A DNA stretch of 64,000 nt from Algoriphagus boritolerans DSM 17298 = JCM 18970 (GCF_900108085.1 NZ_FNVR01000015.1:1-64000); one strand, 5' to 3'; counted from the first letter of the stretch, positions 17,846 through 27,044 are shown. Notes: generated by a model from the letters alone, not told the origin. Numbers and translations: made by a program.

Positions 17846-19246
17846 TTATTTCCAGCCAATCTCCACTTTTCCCCTTGCCTTCAATTGGATCTCAAGGCCG
17901 CTTGCTGTTGGATAGAATCCACCAGGAAAGATTTCCAGATCTACTATTTTCAAATCCGCGATTGGGGTTTCAAGGGCCAAACGCTCCTGAATTCCACCCA
18001 AACTACTTTCAAGTACTTCCGCCATGGGGAACCGAAGTTTTTGATTCAGCTGACGGATGATTTTGCCTTTTTTCAGCACCGCTGCGGTCTTAGCCTTTTT
18101 GCTGTCACTCTCCAGATTAAAATTGACCTGATCAAAAATTAAAATCTGATTTTCACTGTCATAGGTAGGTTTTCCTACCAAAAACAACTGACCGTCTATC
18201 TCCTTACCATTACTCTGCACCGCATGGAAATCCATGAGGATGCCCAGCTTTTCACCAAAAGCTCTCGATTTGAAATTTCCGGGCTGGAATATCGTAGTCT
18301 TGTTTACCCGGATAGATTGACCTGCAAAATTTTCCCGAAGTAGCTCATCAATTTCAGAATAAGACAAGCGAAGGGGAATCCTGATATCAAGGGAGTTTTC
18401 TGTGTTGCTGTTTTCGGTCAGCTTTGGCAAGGGAAAGGGTCGGCTCGGGGTGGCATCGGCCGGATGAGAATTTACCTTCCCTATCATACCCAAGTTGAGG
18501 TGGTATGCTCCTGTGGATGAAAAATTTTCAGATAGTTTTACCGAATCCGGCTGAATCGAAAAAGCCATTTTTTTACCCTGAAACTCCACAAATACCGGTT
18601 TGCCGACCTGACTCCAAAGCTGCTCGACCAAAGGTTTTAATTTGATCAAATCAGGATTGGAGGTCAGATTCTTTTGAGCATAATCCTGAATTTCTCTGGA
18701 GATAAGCTGGCTCAGATCAAGTTCCATTCCGAGGATGCTGAAGGTCATTTTCCCTCCCAAATCCACCAATTCAAATTCGGAAATTCCCATGGACCAGTTT
18801 TCGTTGACCTCAGGATTGATCAGAAATACAGGTGTAAATACCTGGTCTAGCGGGATTTTTGACTGAAAAAGATTACGAAGTCCACCGGGTTTCAGACCGA
18901 CCTCACCGCTCACCCGAATGGGTAACTGAATTCTGACTTTCTGATTATCCTCAACCTGTATCGTAGTCAGGCCATTTTTGGAAAACTTCAAATCACCCAT
19001 TACTCCATTTCCGAGATCCATTCCTTTTTCCTCAAACAGTACGGGAGGAATACGCTGATTCAGTAAGTTTTCCAGGGTTTGCATTGGGATTTCCACGGGA
19101 AGGTTTACTCGGGAATAAGCCGTTGGGAGCGGTATTGGACTTGGGTTTAACGTAGGGTCCAGACTTTTGCAGGCCATAGAAAAGATCAAGGTGACTACGA
19201 TTAGCTTTGCAAAATGATAGGATAGCGTTCTTTTATTGATTTTCAT
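17846..19246 (-). CDS. DUF4403 family lipoprotein
   Basis: Protein of 466 residues with a lipoprotein signal (VTLIFSMACKS, cysteine near residue 26). The rest is beta-rich with repeated SRV/IPL-type strands and matches the DUF4403 pattern of Bacteroidota and Proteobacteria: an N-terminal YSRVNLPVEIPMQTLENLLN segment, repeated in the second half as IRIPLRLSYSEIDELLRENF. The internal duplication resembles tandem lipid-binding (BPI/TULIP-like) domains; that link is inference. Convergent with the exonuclease gene, ending one base from it. Confidence 0.75.
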   Translation of the reverse strand: MKINKRTLSYHFAKLIVVTLIFSMACKSLDPTLNPSPIPLPTAYSRVNLPVEIPMQTLENLLNQRIPPVLFEEKGMDLGNGVMGDLKFSKNGLTTIQVEDNQKVRIQLPIRVSGEVGLKPGGLRNLFQSKIPLDQVFTPVFLINPEVNENWSMGISEFELVDLGGKMTFSILGMELDLSQLISREIQDYAQKNLTSNPDLIKLKPLVEQLWSQVGKPVFVEFQGKKMAFSIQPDSVKLSENFSSTGAYHLNLGMIGKVNSHPADATPSRPFPLPKLTENSNTENSLDIRIPLRLSYSEIDELLRENFAGQSIRVNKTTIFQPGNFKSRAFGEKLGILMDFHAVQSNGKEIDGQLFLVGKPTYDSENQILIFDQVNFNLESDSKKAKTAAVLKKGKIIRQLNQKLRFPMAEVLESSLGGIQERLALETPIADLKIVDLEIFPGGFYPTASGLEIQLKARGKVEIGWK

Positions 19247-19320
19247 TGAAGTATTTTCGTTTTCAAAAGGGAACTATTTGCCTCTTGCAACAATTGCCCC
19301 AAAAGTAAACAATCACCGAT

Positions 19321-19656
19321 ATGAACTGGAACAAATTGACCGAAGCAACTCAAATCGAAGAGATCAAGAGATTGAGTTATGAAAAGCCTGTTTTGATTTT
19401 CAAGCATAGCACACGTTGTTCGGTAAGTAGTATGTCTCTGGACAGATTGCTTCGCAACTGGAAAGTGGCTGATCAGGAAAAGGTAACTCCATATTTTTTG
19501 GATTTGATTTCTAATCGGTCTCTCTCTAACCAAATCGAGGTTGAATTTGGAATTCCTCATGAATCACCACAAGTGATTCTCATCCGTGATGGTAAGGCTG
19601 TTTACAATACCAGTCATTATGGGATTTCTTACCACGAAATTATGGAGCAGATTTAA
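19321..19656 (+). CDS. ytxJ: Bacillithiol system redox-active protein YtxJ
   Basis: Thioredoxin-fold protein of 111 residues. IFKHSTRCSVSSMSLDR holds the single conserved cysteine of the monothiol active site, and GIPHESPQVILIRDGK is the cis-proline region. YtxJ is a proposed bacilliredoxin that removes bacillithiol from proteins; its presence implies that this organism uses bacillithiol. It is divergent from the DUF4403 gene, with starts 74 bases apart. Confidence 0.88.
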   Translation: MNWNKLTEATQIEEIKRLSYEKPVLIFKHSTRCSVSSMSLDRLLRNWKVADQEKVTPYFLDLISNRSLSNQIEVEFGIPHESPQVILIRDGKAVYNTSHYGISYHEIMEQI

Positions 19657-19786
19657 AATGGAATTTGAATTTTCAAAGTGAAAATCCGCCATTTATCCTG
19701 TTAAATATCCGTTCTAATTTTTTAGGGGATCAGGCTTAAACCTTTGTCATTCAGGTTCGGTCAAAGGACTTGAACTTTGATCTGAT

Positions 19787-22666
19787 ATGAAAAATTTTAC
19801 CCTGTTTTTTTTGCTGATTTTCAGTCTTTTAATCAGCTATCTAGCCCATGGTCAACGACCAGTAGGCCCTACTAATACACCGGAGCGAAAACTGACCGGA
19901 AAAGTAATCGACGGAGCTGCAAATATTCCCATGATCGGAGCCAACGTTTTGGTAAAGACCGTGACAGATTCACTTCTTCTCGGAACGGTCACAGGGGTAA
20001 ATGGAGCATTTGAGATCAACCGGCCTGATATTCCTTCCGTCAAGGTCGAGATTACTTTTATTGGATATAAGTCCATATCTATCGTTCACCAAATCAGACA
20101 ATCGCTAAATCTCGGGGATTTGATCCTTTTGGAGGATACGAAAGTCCTGGGTGAGGTGCTCATCGAAGGCCAGGTCCCAGTCGGAGAGCAACGCGGCGAC
20201 ACCACATCATTTAATGCAAATGCATTTAAAACCCAAACCAATGCACAAGCCGAGGATCTCATTCGAAAGATGCCCGGAATTACCATGCAAAATGGACAAA
20301 TTCAGGCTCAGGGAGAGCAGGTACAACGGATCCTGGTGGATGGGCGGGAGTTTTTTGGCAATGACCCCAATATCGCCTTACGCAATCTTCCGGCAGATGC
20401 CATAGACCGGGTGGAAGTTTTGGATCAGCGATCCGATCAAAGCCGGCTGACTGGATTCGATGATGGAAATTATACCAAGACAATCAATATTATTCTTCGG
20501 GAGGACCGTAAAAACGGTTCATTTGGGAGGCTTTATTCAGGATATGGAACCGAGGACAGGTATGCCGCAGGCGGAAGTGTGAATTTCTTTAAAGGGGATC
20601 AACGCATTTCGGTTTTGGGGCTTTTCAATAATAACAATCAGCAGAATTTCTCCAGCCAGGATCTTGCCGGAGTGACAGCCAATGCCGGTGGAGGTGGTGG
20701 TCCAAGAGGTCCAGGCGGCGGTGGAGGCGGTCGATGGGGCGGTGGCGGAAACAATAATTTCTTTGTGGGTAACACAGGAGGGATTGTTTCTACCAATGCA
20801 TTGGGTTTAAATTATTCCGACAAATGGGGTCAGAAAGTCAATTTCACGGGAAGCTACTTCTTCAACAATACCACCAACTCGCTGAGACAGATTACCAATC
20901 GGGAGACGGTTGTCAATGAAAATTTGCGTCAGCTCTATCAGGAAAATCTGATCAATACCGTGGATAATTACAATCACCGCGCAAATGCCCGAATAGAGGC
21001 CGATCTGAATGAGAAAAATTCAATCATCATCACGCCTAATATCTCTTTTCAAACCAACAAGACATTTGGCGACCGCGATGCCTTGACTACTACAAATGGA
21101 GGTGATTCGCTTTCTGCATTGCGTTCAATATCAGAGGCTGAGACAATAGCTTTCAATATTTCCAACAACATTACCTACCGATATAAATTTGAGAAAAGGG
21201 GAAGAACCTTCTCAACGGACATATTTACGGCTTGGAACAATCGGGACCAATTTTCGACACTCTTAGCGGCAAGTCAGGATTACCAACGAAGTCTCATCGA
21301 TACTGCAGAGCAGGAGACGAGTTCGCTTAATGAAGGCTTTAATTACCGAATCAATACGACTTGGACTGAGCCACTAGGCGAAAAATCCATCGGAACATTC
21401 GGATATCAAATCGCCAACAACAAAACCCGGGCGGATCAAAAAACCCGTGTACTCAATCAGGAAAATTTGTATGTATTGGACACGGCACTTTCCAATGAAT
21501 TTGACAACAAGTTCATCACGCAGCGACTTCGATCAGGTTATGCTTACAATAACGAGGGATGGAATGTCAACCTAAACCTGGATTACCAAAATGCCCGCTT
21601 GGATAATGAAGCCTTTTTCCCGACTGAGGGCGTATTCAAAAGGTCCTTCAACAATATTTTACCCAGCGCGAATCTTAACTACCGAAACCGGGAAACAGGA
21701 TTTAGCTGGAGAATGCGCTATCGGACAGATACCGACGAGCCAAGTGTAGCAGAGCTTCAAAATGTGGTTAACAACCAAAACCCGCTGAATCTTCGTGTCG
21801 GAAATCCTAGTTTGGGGCAAAGCTTCAACCACAACATTTTCTTCAATATCAGCAAAGTGAATTTGGAGAAATCCCGCACACTATTCACGTTTATCAACTA
21901 TTCCTCGACTAGTGATTACATCGGAAATAATACCTTTCTAGCCACTCAGGACACCCTGATCAATGGGGAGATTCTTCTTCGACCCGGAGGACAAATCACA
22001 ACTCCTGTTAATCTGGACGGGAACTTCCGAACTTCCCTTTTCTTGACCTACGGTGCACCAATCAAAAAAATCAAAACCCAATTCAACACCAACTCTCGGG
22101 TCAGCTTCAACCGGATTCCGGGTATCATCAATGGTGAAAGTAACCTCAATGACAATCTCACGCTCAGTCAGGGGATCACGCTAAGCTCCAATATCAGCCA
22201 AAATGTGGACTTCTCGATCAGCTCTTCGGGTTCCTACAACATCGTTAACTCTTCCCTACAGCAAAACCTGGACAATAACTTCTACCAACAGGAATCCAAT
22301 GCGCGGCTTTATTTTGCCTCCAAAAACGGGAAAGTCTTCATGGGAAATACTGTCGCTCACACGCTTTATTCCGGACTTTCCGAAGGATTCAACCAAAACT
22401 TTTTCCTGTGGAATATCGAGGGAGGTTTCCGCTTCGCGAAAAATAACAAGGCCGAACTTAAAGCAGTCGTTTTCGACTTGCTCAATCAGAACAACAGCAT
22501 CACCCGAACCATATCGGATGTGGCTGTAACAGATGTCTTCACCAACGTGCTGACACGCTACGGGATGATTACGTTCACTTATATCCTTGGCAACTTCAAG
22601 CAGCCTGAAGCGCAGCCGGATCGTCCTTGGCAAATGGGAAGACCGGGTGGAGGAAGAACTTGGTAA
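19787..22666 (+). CDS. Outer-membrane beta-barrel protein with carboxypeptidase-like domain and plug
   Basis: Protein of 959 residues with a signal peptide ending AHGQ. Order: CarboxypepD_reg-like domain (about 35-120, RKLTGKVIDGAANIPMIGAN), a TonB-receptor plug (about 150-240, with RILVDGREFFGNDPNIALRN), then a long barrel of the OMP_b-brl_3 type. A glycine-rich stretch (GGGGGPRGPGGGGGGRWGG, about 302-322) sits in an early extracellular loop, and the end is also Gly/Arg/Pro rich. No SusD partner is adjacent and the substrate is unknown. Confidence 0.85.
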   Translation: MKNFTLFFLLIFSLLISYLAHGQRPVGPTNTPERKLTGKVIDGAANIPMIGANVLVKTVTDSLLLGTVTGVNGAFEINRPDIPSVKVEITFIGYKSISIVHQIRQSLNLGDLILLEDTKVLGEVLIEGQVPVGEQRGDTTSFNANAFKTQTNAQAEDLIRKMPGITMQNGQIQAQGEQVQRILVDGREFFGNDPNIALRNLPADAIDRVEVLDQRSDQSRLTGFDDGNYTKTINIILREDRKNGSFGRLYSGYGTEDRYAAGGSVNFFKGDQRISVLGLFNNNNQQNFSSQDLAGVTANAGGGGGPRGPGGGGGGRWGGGGNNNFFVGNTGGIVSTNALGLNYSDKWGQKVNFTGSYFFNNTTNSLRQITNRETVVNENLRQLYQENLINTVDNYNHRANARIEADLNEKNSIIITPNISFQTNKTFGDRDALTTTNGGDSLSALRSISEAETIAFNISNNITYRYKFEKRGRTFSTDIFTAWNNRDQFSTLLAASQDYQRSLIDTAEQETSSLNEGFNYRINTTWTEPLGEKSIGTFGYQIANNKTRADQKTRVLNQENLYVLDTALSNEFDNKFITQRLRSGYAYNNEGWNVNLNLDYQNARLDNEAFFPTEGVFKRSFNNILPSANLNYRNRETGFSWRMRYRTDTDEPSVAELQNVVNNQNPLNLRVGNPSLGQSFNHNIFFNISKVNLEKSRTLFTFINYSSTSDYIGNNTFLATQDTLINGEILLRPGGQITTPVNLDGNFRTSLFLTYGAPIKKIKTQFNTNSRVSFNRIPGIINGESNLNDNLTLSQGITLSSNISQNVDFSISSSGSYNIVNSSLQQNLDNNFYQQESNARLYFASKNGKVFMGNTVAHTLYSGLSEGFNQNFFLWNIEGGFRFAKNNKAELKAVVFDLLNQNNSITRTISDVAVTDVFTNVLTRYGMITFTYILGNFKQPEAQPDRPWQMGRPGGGRTW

Positions 22667-22691
22667 AAGTTGAAGTCAGAAGTCTGAAAAG

Positions 22692-22719
22692 GCCCAAGTC
22701 GGAAGATTTGGGCTTTTTT
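22692..22719 (+). terminator. Intrinsic terminator after the outer-membrane protein gene
   Basis: GCCCAAGTC (22692-22700), loop GGAA, GATTTGGGC (22705-22713), then six T's. It and its downstream flank align with the terminator and leader at copy 1 (1790-1846, minus strand). Confidence 0.85.
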
Positions 22720-22821
22720 ATGCAAAAAAAGTAGTTTTTACTATTGACTTTTAGACAATTCGTTTTGATCTTTTGTTTAAATTTTTACCAACCAAAAACC
22801 CCTTTTTTATGAAAAACACAT

Positions 22822-23730
22822 TTGCCTCCCCCCAAGTACAAAAATCCAGGTAGATTAGGATTTCTAGGTTTTCTAGCCCTTGTGATTACGATGAATCTCC
22901 TTTTGATTTCCTGTGTGGAAGAATCCGAAGCTCCACAAATTGAGATGGACGAAGATGCACAGATTGCTCAAGTGAAGTCTTGGTTTGAAGAGAATAAGAC
23001 GAAACTTAGACTTCCGGAAAAGGCCTCAAATTTCCGATCAGAGTCTCAGGAACTCATCCTCCCATTTTTTGAAAAAGAACCCGACTGGGATAAGTTTCAT
23101 CATTATTACTTTCCGGATGGACGGGAGGTGTTCGAGATTTCACTAGAAAATGCCACCAAGTACTTTCCTACAAGCATGGTGGACAGCTTCCCAAACCGCA
23201 ATCCAGCGGAGGTTGTTATTCAGAATATCATGTTTGTCAAACATCAGTCGCTGGATCGCTTTGATCCCTTGATTGCCAGGTATTATCCTGCGAATTCAAG
23301 TAATGAAAAGTCCTTTGAGGAGATAAATTATCAGGCGATTGACTATGATTGGAGCGGAAGGCTTGAATTGTTCACCTACGATGAACATCACTTTGTAGGC
23401 TTTGAAATTCAAGAAGGAGAAGTAATTAGGAACTATACTTTCAGTCCACATGTGGGAGATCAGACAGAAGGTCTAAGAATTATGGATATGGGCTGCACTA
23501 CTCACTATTATCCTGTAGGGTATAAAACGTGTATTGATGGATATTGCAATACCACCATAGAATACTATATAGCTGAAACCAGCTGTGCTGGTGGAGGAGA
23601 CTTAGGTACATCCTATAATTACGGATTTCCTTCGGGGGGATCCGGAGGCACTGCAAATACGGATGGGAATGGAACTTGTAGCACATGCGAATATGATCCG
23701 CCTAAAGTCCTGCCCCTAGCCCAAATTTAA
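22822..23730 (+). CDS. HExxH lipoprotein, copy 2, N-terminal part (frameshifted)
   Basis: N-terminal 302 residues of the paralogue of the gene at 447-1715. Lipobox cysteine at residue 31 (NLLLISC); residues 32-140 are near-identical to copy 1, then the two diverge. A Cys/Gly-rich stretch ends in CEYDPPK, matching SYDPPD in copy 1. The frame then stops at 23730. The natural continuation lies in another frame from 23706 on; one extra C in the CCCC run at 23713-23716 would join them. The start is TTG 22822; a conserved ATG at 22809 is out of frame across a C tract. Confidence 0.65.
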   Translation: MPPPKYKNPGRLGFLGFLALVITMNLLLISCVEESEAPQIEMDEDAQIAQVKSWFEENKTKLRLPEKASNFRSESQELILPFFEKEPDWDKFHHYYFPDGREVFEISLENATKYFPTSMVDSFPNRNPAEVVIQNIMFVKHQSLDRFDPLIARYYPANSSNEKSFEEINYQAIDYDWSGRLELFTYDEHHFVGFEIQEGEVIRNYTFSPHVGDQTEGLRIMDMGCTTHYYPVGYKTCIDGYCNTTIEYYIAETSCAGGGDLGTSYNYGFPSGGSGGTANTDGNGTCSTCEYDPPKVLPLAQI

Positions 23731-24407
23731 GAATTCAAATCGACAAATCATTTAGTGACAATGCTTATTTAAATTGTATTTTGAGTAAGCTGCAACTCAC
23801 AAGATTTGTGGATAGATTGGCTATTTTCGATGGGACTGTTCCGAATGGAAGAAATGTGGTTCTAAAAGTTGGGGAAATACCTAAAAGACCAGGTCAAATG
23901 ACGGCAGCTAATGCCGAAACAAATGATGACCTTGGGCCATACCATATTCAGATTACCATAAATAAAGATAGGGTGAATTTAAGTTCACTTGAATTAGCGA
24001 GAATAATCCTCCATGAAATGATTCATGCTGAGTTGTTTGTAGCAAATTTTCATAAAGGAGGGTCTCCAATTGATGGTGATTTTGAGGCAAATTTCAATAC
24101 GTACATACAAAAATATTATCCTGACGGAAATGCTGTTATTCATCATAATTATATGGCTGAGAACATGGTAAATAATATGTCAATAGTACTTTCACTAATT
24201 CATTCCAATTTAGGGAAGCTGCAATTTCTAAACGATCCAAACGTTAAAAATGCTTTCCCAAATGGATTGCCATCTGATTTCTACAAAGGTTTGGCATGGT
24301 CTGGATTACAAGCAACAGACATGTGGAGGTATCGTTTGCCAGAAAGGACTAATTATGAAGATTATCAAAAGTTAGCCTTAGATAATTTAAATAATGATTG
24401 TAATTAA
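23706..24407 (+). pseudogene. HExxH lipoprotein, copy 2, C-terminal metallopeptidase-like part
   Basis: Frame open from 23706, reading SPNLRIQIDKSFSDNAYLNC, which aligns with the ILKILISISDENPCIKNA region of copy 1. It is therefore the continuation of 22822-23730 after a one-base loss. A TTG at 23781 could start an independent 208-residue product, but this would lack any signal peptide. Counting from that TTG, the zinc motif is H78-E79-H82 (LHEMIHAELF), followed by the conserved HHNYMAENM and GLAWSGLQATDMW. Uncharacterised family; peptidase activity is inferred from the motif only. Confidence 0.6.
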
Positions 24408-24409
24408 CT

Positions 24410-24877
24410 ATGAAGCTCTATTTCTTATTCTTACTAATTTTCATTTACTCTTCTTGTCAGCCCGAGAAATACAGTAATTCCAAAAAGGAGAAAGTTGAAT
24501 TTCTTTCTGAGGAAAGTCCTCTTTTAATTATATTTAATCGAGTAGAAAAAAACACAGAATATATAGATAGGTCAACTGCCTCAAAGGAAAGTTTTCAATA
24601 TTGGAGGAAGAATTTTGATCCTCCATTCGATGATCCTAATCTCCATATAAGTGTTTTTCATGGACTTGATAATTATAAACTTCAAATTATTAGGCGGGAC
24701 TTGGATCAAATGAATGTCTGGTTTGATTCAGAAATGGGCTACATGGATTGGTTCCGTCTTAATTTTAAACAATACTACATCATTTATCAAGACGAGTATT
24801 TGGTAAAAGGCTCATTAGACCCTGACCATTTATTCACTGCCTATGAAGTGAAGATTCACACTGGTGGAGTTGAATGA
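24410..24877 (+). CDS. Small lipoprotein behind the HExxH gene
   Basis: Protein of 155 residues with a lipoprotein signal (LLIFIYSSCQP, cysteine at residue 16). The rest is Asp/Tyr/Phe rich without a motif I know. Its ATG is two bases after the stop of the metallopeptidase frame, so the two are coupled. It closes the unit, which is followed by a bidirectional terminator. A partner or protective role for the upstream protein is a guess from the arrangement. No equivalent is visible at copy 1, where the insertion sequence removed that side. Confidence 0.65.
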   Translation: MKLYFLFLLIFIYSSCQPEKYSNSKKEKVEFLSEESPLLIIFNRVEKNTEYIDRSTASKESFQYWRKNFDPPFDDPNLHISVFHGLDNYKLQIIRRDLDQMNVWFDSEMGYMDWFRLNFKQYYIIYQDEYLVKGSLDPDHLFTAYEVKIHTGGVE

Positions 24878-24886
24878 TGAATTAAT

Positions 24887-24921
24887 AAAAAAGCCCAAAT
24901 CAATTCGATTTGGGCTTTTTT
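24887..24921. terminator. Bidirectional intrinsic terminator
   Basis: AAAAAAGCCCAAATC (24887-24901) and GATTTGGGCTTTTTT (24907-24921) are perfect 15-bp arms around AATTC. It serves both the small lipoprotein gene and the convergent fasciclin gene. Confidence 0.88.
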
Positions 24922-24943
24922 ATTTAATAACAATGTCTTTCAA

Positions 24944-25504
24944 TTACATCTTAGGAAGTACCACGGTATCCACTGAGTGAATCACACCGTTTGACTGCCA
25001 TACGTCGGCAATCGTCACTTTAGACTGTCCACCGTTTGCATCTGTGATGTAGAGGTCTTTGCCTTTCATCCATGCAGTGATAGTTCCGCCTTGTACAGTT
25101 GTTAAAGTTGCTTTGCCGTCACCCGCTTTGATCGCAGCAGCAATTTCTTTGGAACCCATTTTACCGGCTACTACGTGGTAAGTCAATACTGCTTGCAATT
25201 GTGCTTTGTTCTCTGGCTTTAAAAGTGTCTCAACTGTTCCAGCTGGAAGTTTAGCGAAAGCTGCATTGTCAGGAGCGAACACTGTGAAAGGACCTGCGCT
25301 CTGTAAAGTTTCTACCAAACCTGCCGCTTGCACAGCTGCTACCAATGTTGTGTGATCTGCAGAATTCACTGCATTTTCCACGATGTTTTTAGAAGGATAC
25401 ATCGGTGCGCCACCTACTTCTACTGTTTTTTCCATTTGTCCAAAAGCAGCATTTGCTGTAAGGAATACGAAGGCTGCGAAAGCCATTTTGAATAATTTGT
25501 TCAT
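24944..25504 (-). CDS. Secreted fasciclin-domain protein
   Basis: Protein of 186 residues with a signal peptide (FAAFVFLTANAAFGQ) and one FAS1 domain. The two FAS1 signature blocks are clear: GPFTVFAPDNAAFAKLP and, near the end, NGVIHSVDTVVLP. FAS1 domains mediate adhesion or ligand binding outside the cell. It has a short linker between signal and domain and no anchor, so it is likely periplasmic or secreted. Single gene. Confidence 0.9.
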   Translation of the reverse strand: MNKLFKMAFAAFVFLTANAAFGQMEKTVEVGGAPMYPSKNIVENAVNSADHTTLVAAVQAAGLVETLQSAGPFTVFAPDNAAFAKLPAGTVETLLKPENKAQLQAVLTYHVVAGKMGSKEIAAAIKAGDGKATLTTVQGGTITAWMKGKDLYITDANGGQSKVTIADVWQSNGVIHSVDTVVLPKM

Positions 25505-25627
25505 GTTTTTAATTGTTTTGGTTTTTCTGATATGGATGCACTTACGAGTGAGAAATCGCAGGTGGATTGAGTGCAGGATTTATTTTTTTGTAAAAATCAA
25601 AAGGAGGCAAAGAGTTACTCGCCGACT

Positions 25628-25660
25628 TTTGCTCCCAAAAGCTCAAAATTGATAGCTTTG
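25628..25660 (+). promoter_or_regulatory. Bacteroidota-type promoter of pheS
   Basis: TTTG at 25628-25631 and TAGCTTTG at 25653-25660 are separated by 21 bases and fit the -33/-7 consensus. The pheS start codon is 21 bases downstream, which leaves a very short leader. Confidence 0.6.
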
Positions 25661-25681
25661 TGGCTGGATTAATTTGCAGTC

Positions 25682-26710
25682 ATGTACCAAGAGAAAATTG
25701 AGGCGATCAAAGCCGCCATAGCAGCAGCTGACGCGACTACCCCCGATCAATTAGAGGCTTACAGAATGGAGTTTATCTCCAAGAAAAGTGTCGTTGGGGA
25801 GCTTTTTGCAGCGATGGGCCAGATCCCGAATGAAGAAAAGCGAAGCTACGGTCAGGTGGTCAACAGTGTGAAGCAGCTGGCTGAGGAGAAGTTTCAGGAG
25901 CTGATCGAGAAAGTTGCTGCATCCAACAAGAAGTCGAAATCTGCGGATATTGACCTGACTTTGCCTCCTTCCAATTATCCTTTGGGCGGAATTCATCCCC
26001 TTACCGCAACCCGTCAGCGCATCATCGAGATCTTTGAGCGCATCGGGTTTAATCTTTCCGAAGGACCTGAGATCGAAGACGATTGGCACAACTTCACCGC
26101 ACTGAATTTCCCTGAAAATCATCCTGCCCGTGAGATGCAGGATACTTTTTTCATCGAGAAAAATCCCGATATCGCGCTGAGAACCCATACTTCATCGGTA
26201 CAAGTACGGGTAATGGAAAACCAAAAGCCTCCGATTCGGACGCTTTCTCCGGGACGGGTTTATAGAAATGAAGCCATTTCAGCACGTGCGCATTGCATCT
26301 TCCACCAAGTGGAGGGACTCTATGTGGATGAAAATGTAGGTTTTGCCGATTTGAAAAATACCCTGTATCACTTTGCCAAGGAGATGTTTGGCAAGGAGAC
26401 TAAAGTGCGGTTCAGACCTTCCTTTTTCCCATTCACCGAACCCAGTGCGGAGATCGATATTTCCTGCCTGATCTGCGGAGGGAAAGGCTGCAACGTCTGC
26501 AAAGGTAGCGGTTGGGTAGAGATCGGTGGAAGTGGAATGGTGGATCCAAACGTCCTGGAAAACTGCGGAATTGACTCCAAAAAATACACAGGCTTTGCTT
26601 TCGGAATGGGAATCGAGCGAATCGCGATGCTGAAGTATCAGATCCGTGACTTGCGACTGTTTACCGAAAATGACGTGCGATTCCTGAGCCAATTCAGGCC
26701 GCTGCTATAG
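25682..26710 (+). CDS. pheS: Phenylalanine--tRNA ligase alpha subunit
   Basis: Class II synthetase subunit of 342 residues that charges tRNA-Phe together with PheT, which is not in the window. It has the N-terminal coiled coil (about 1-85), motif 1 around residue 115, motif 2 RVYRNEAISARAHCIFHQVEG, and motif 3 GFAFGMGIERIAMLKYQI. A cysteine cluster (CLICGGKGCNVCKG) in the catalytic domain is typical of many bacterial PheS. Monocistronic with its own promoter and terminator. Confidence 0.95.
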   Translation: MYQEKIEAIKAAIAAADATTPDQLEAYRMEFISKKSVVGELFAAMGQIPNEEKRSYGQVVNSVKQLAEEKFQELIEKVAASNKKSKSADIDLTLPPSNYPLGGIHPLTATRQRIIEIFERIGFNLSEGPEIEDDWHNFTALNFPENHPAREMQDTFFIEKNPDIALRTHTSSVQVRVMENQKPPIRTLSPGRVYRNEAISARAHCIFHQVEGLYVDENVGFADLKNTLYHFAKEMFGKETKVRFRPSFFPFTEPSAEIDISCLICGGKGCNVCKGSGWVEIGGSGMVDPNVLENCGIDSKKYTGFAFGMGIERIAMLKYQIRDLRLFTENDVRFLSQFRPLL

Positions 26711-26719
26711 AAAATAGAG

Positions 26720-26747
26720 AAAAGCTGATCGAGAGATTGGCTTTTTT
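26720..26747 (+). terminator. Terminator after pheS
   Basis: AAAAGC and GCTTTT flank an imperfect stem (CTGATC / GATTGG) with a GAGA loop, followed by further T's. It ends just before the repeat that borders the IS110 element. Confidence 0.6.
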
Positions 26748-26849
26748 AAATTTAAAGGTTCCCGCAGATGTATGCAGAAAAAGTCGCGGATCAGCGCGGA
26801 TTTTGAATTGGTTCAAGGCTCCTGACTCATATCTTTAAATTGAATGAAA

Positions 26850-27028
26850 AAAAACAGGATAAAGGTGTAGCCAGACTCGAAGACGAAGTACGGCAATACC
26901 GATACTGTGTTCAAGGGATCACATCTTTATTCTTTCCTCTTCGAATCTGAATAGTACCTAAACATGAGGGATTAGCTCTTTCAATGTTCCATACTATGAG
27001 TAAAGATCTAGGGGGGATCTTGTTTTTT
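26850..27028 (+). ncRNA. Candidate bridge/guide RNA region of the IS110 element
   Basis: Non-coding stretch between the left end and the transposase. It contains a hairpin AGTACGG / CCG-a-TACT with loop CAATA (26887-26906) and, just before the gene, AAGATC-TAGGGGG-GATCTT followed by GTTTTTT (27003-27028), which looks like a terminator. Members of the family carry a structured guide RNA next to the transposase; here the assignment rests on position and folding only. A second hairpin, GCAGTC-CGAA-GACTGC, lies downstream at 28266-28281, so the RNA could be on that side instead. Confidence 0.3.
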
Positions 27029-27044
27029 CAAATCATCAAATTCT

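Noticed and set aside
22741..22800. Consensus promoter in the shared cassette leader
   Set aside because: TTTTG and TAnn elements are present but not at a proper spacing; I could not place -33 and -7 with confidence.
23781..24407. Independent gene starting at TTG 23781
   Set aside because: The frame is open upstream to 23706 and the residues there align with copy 1, so it is the second half of a split gene.
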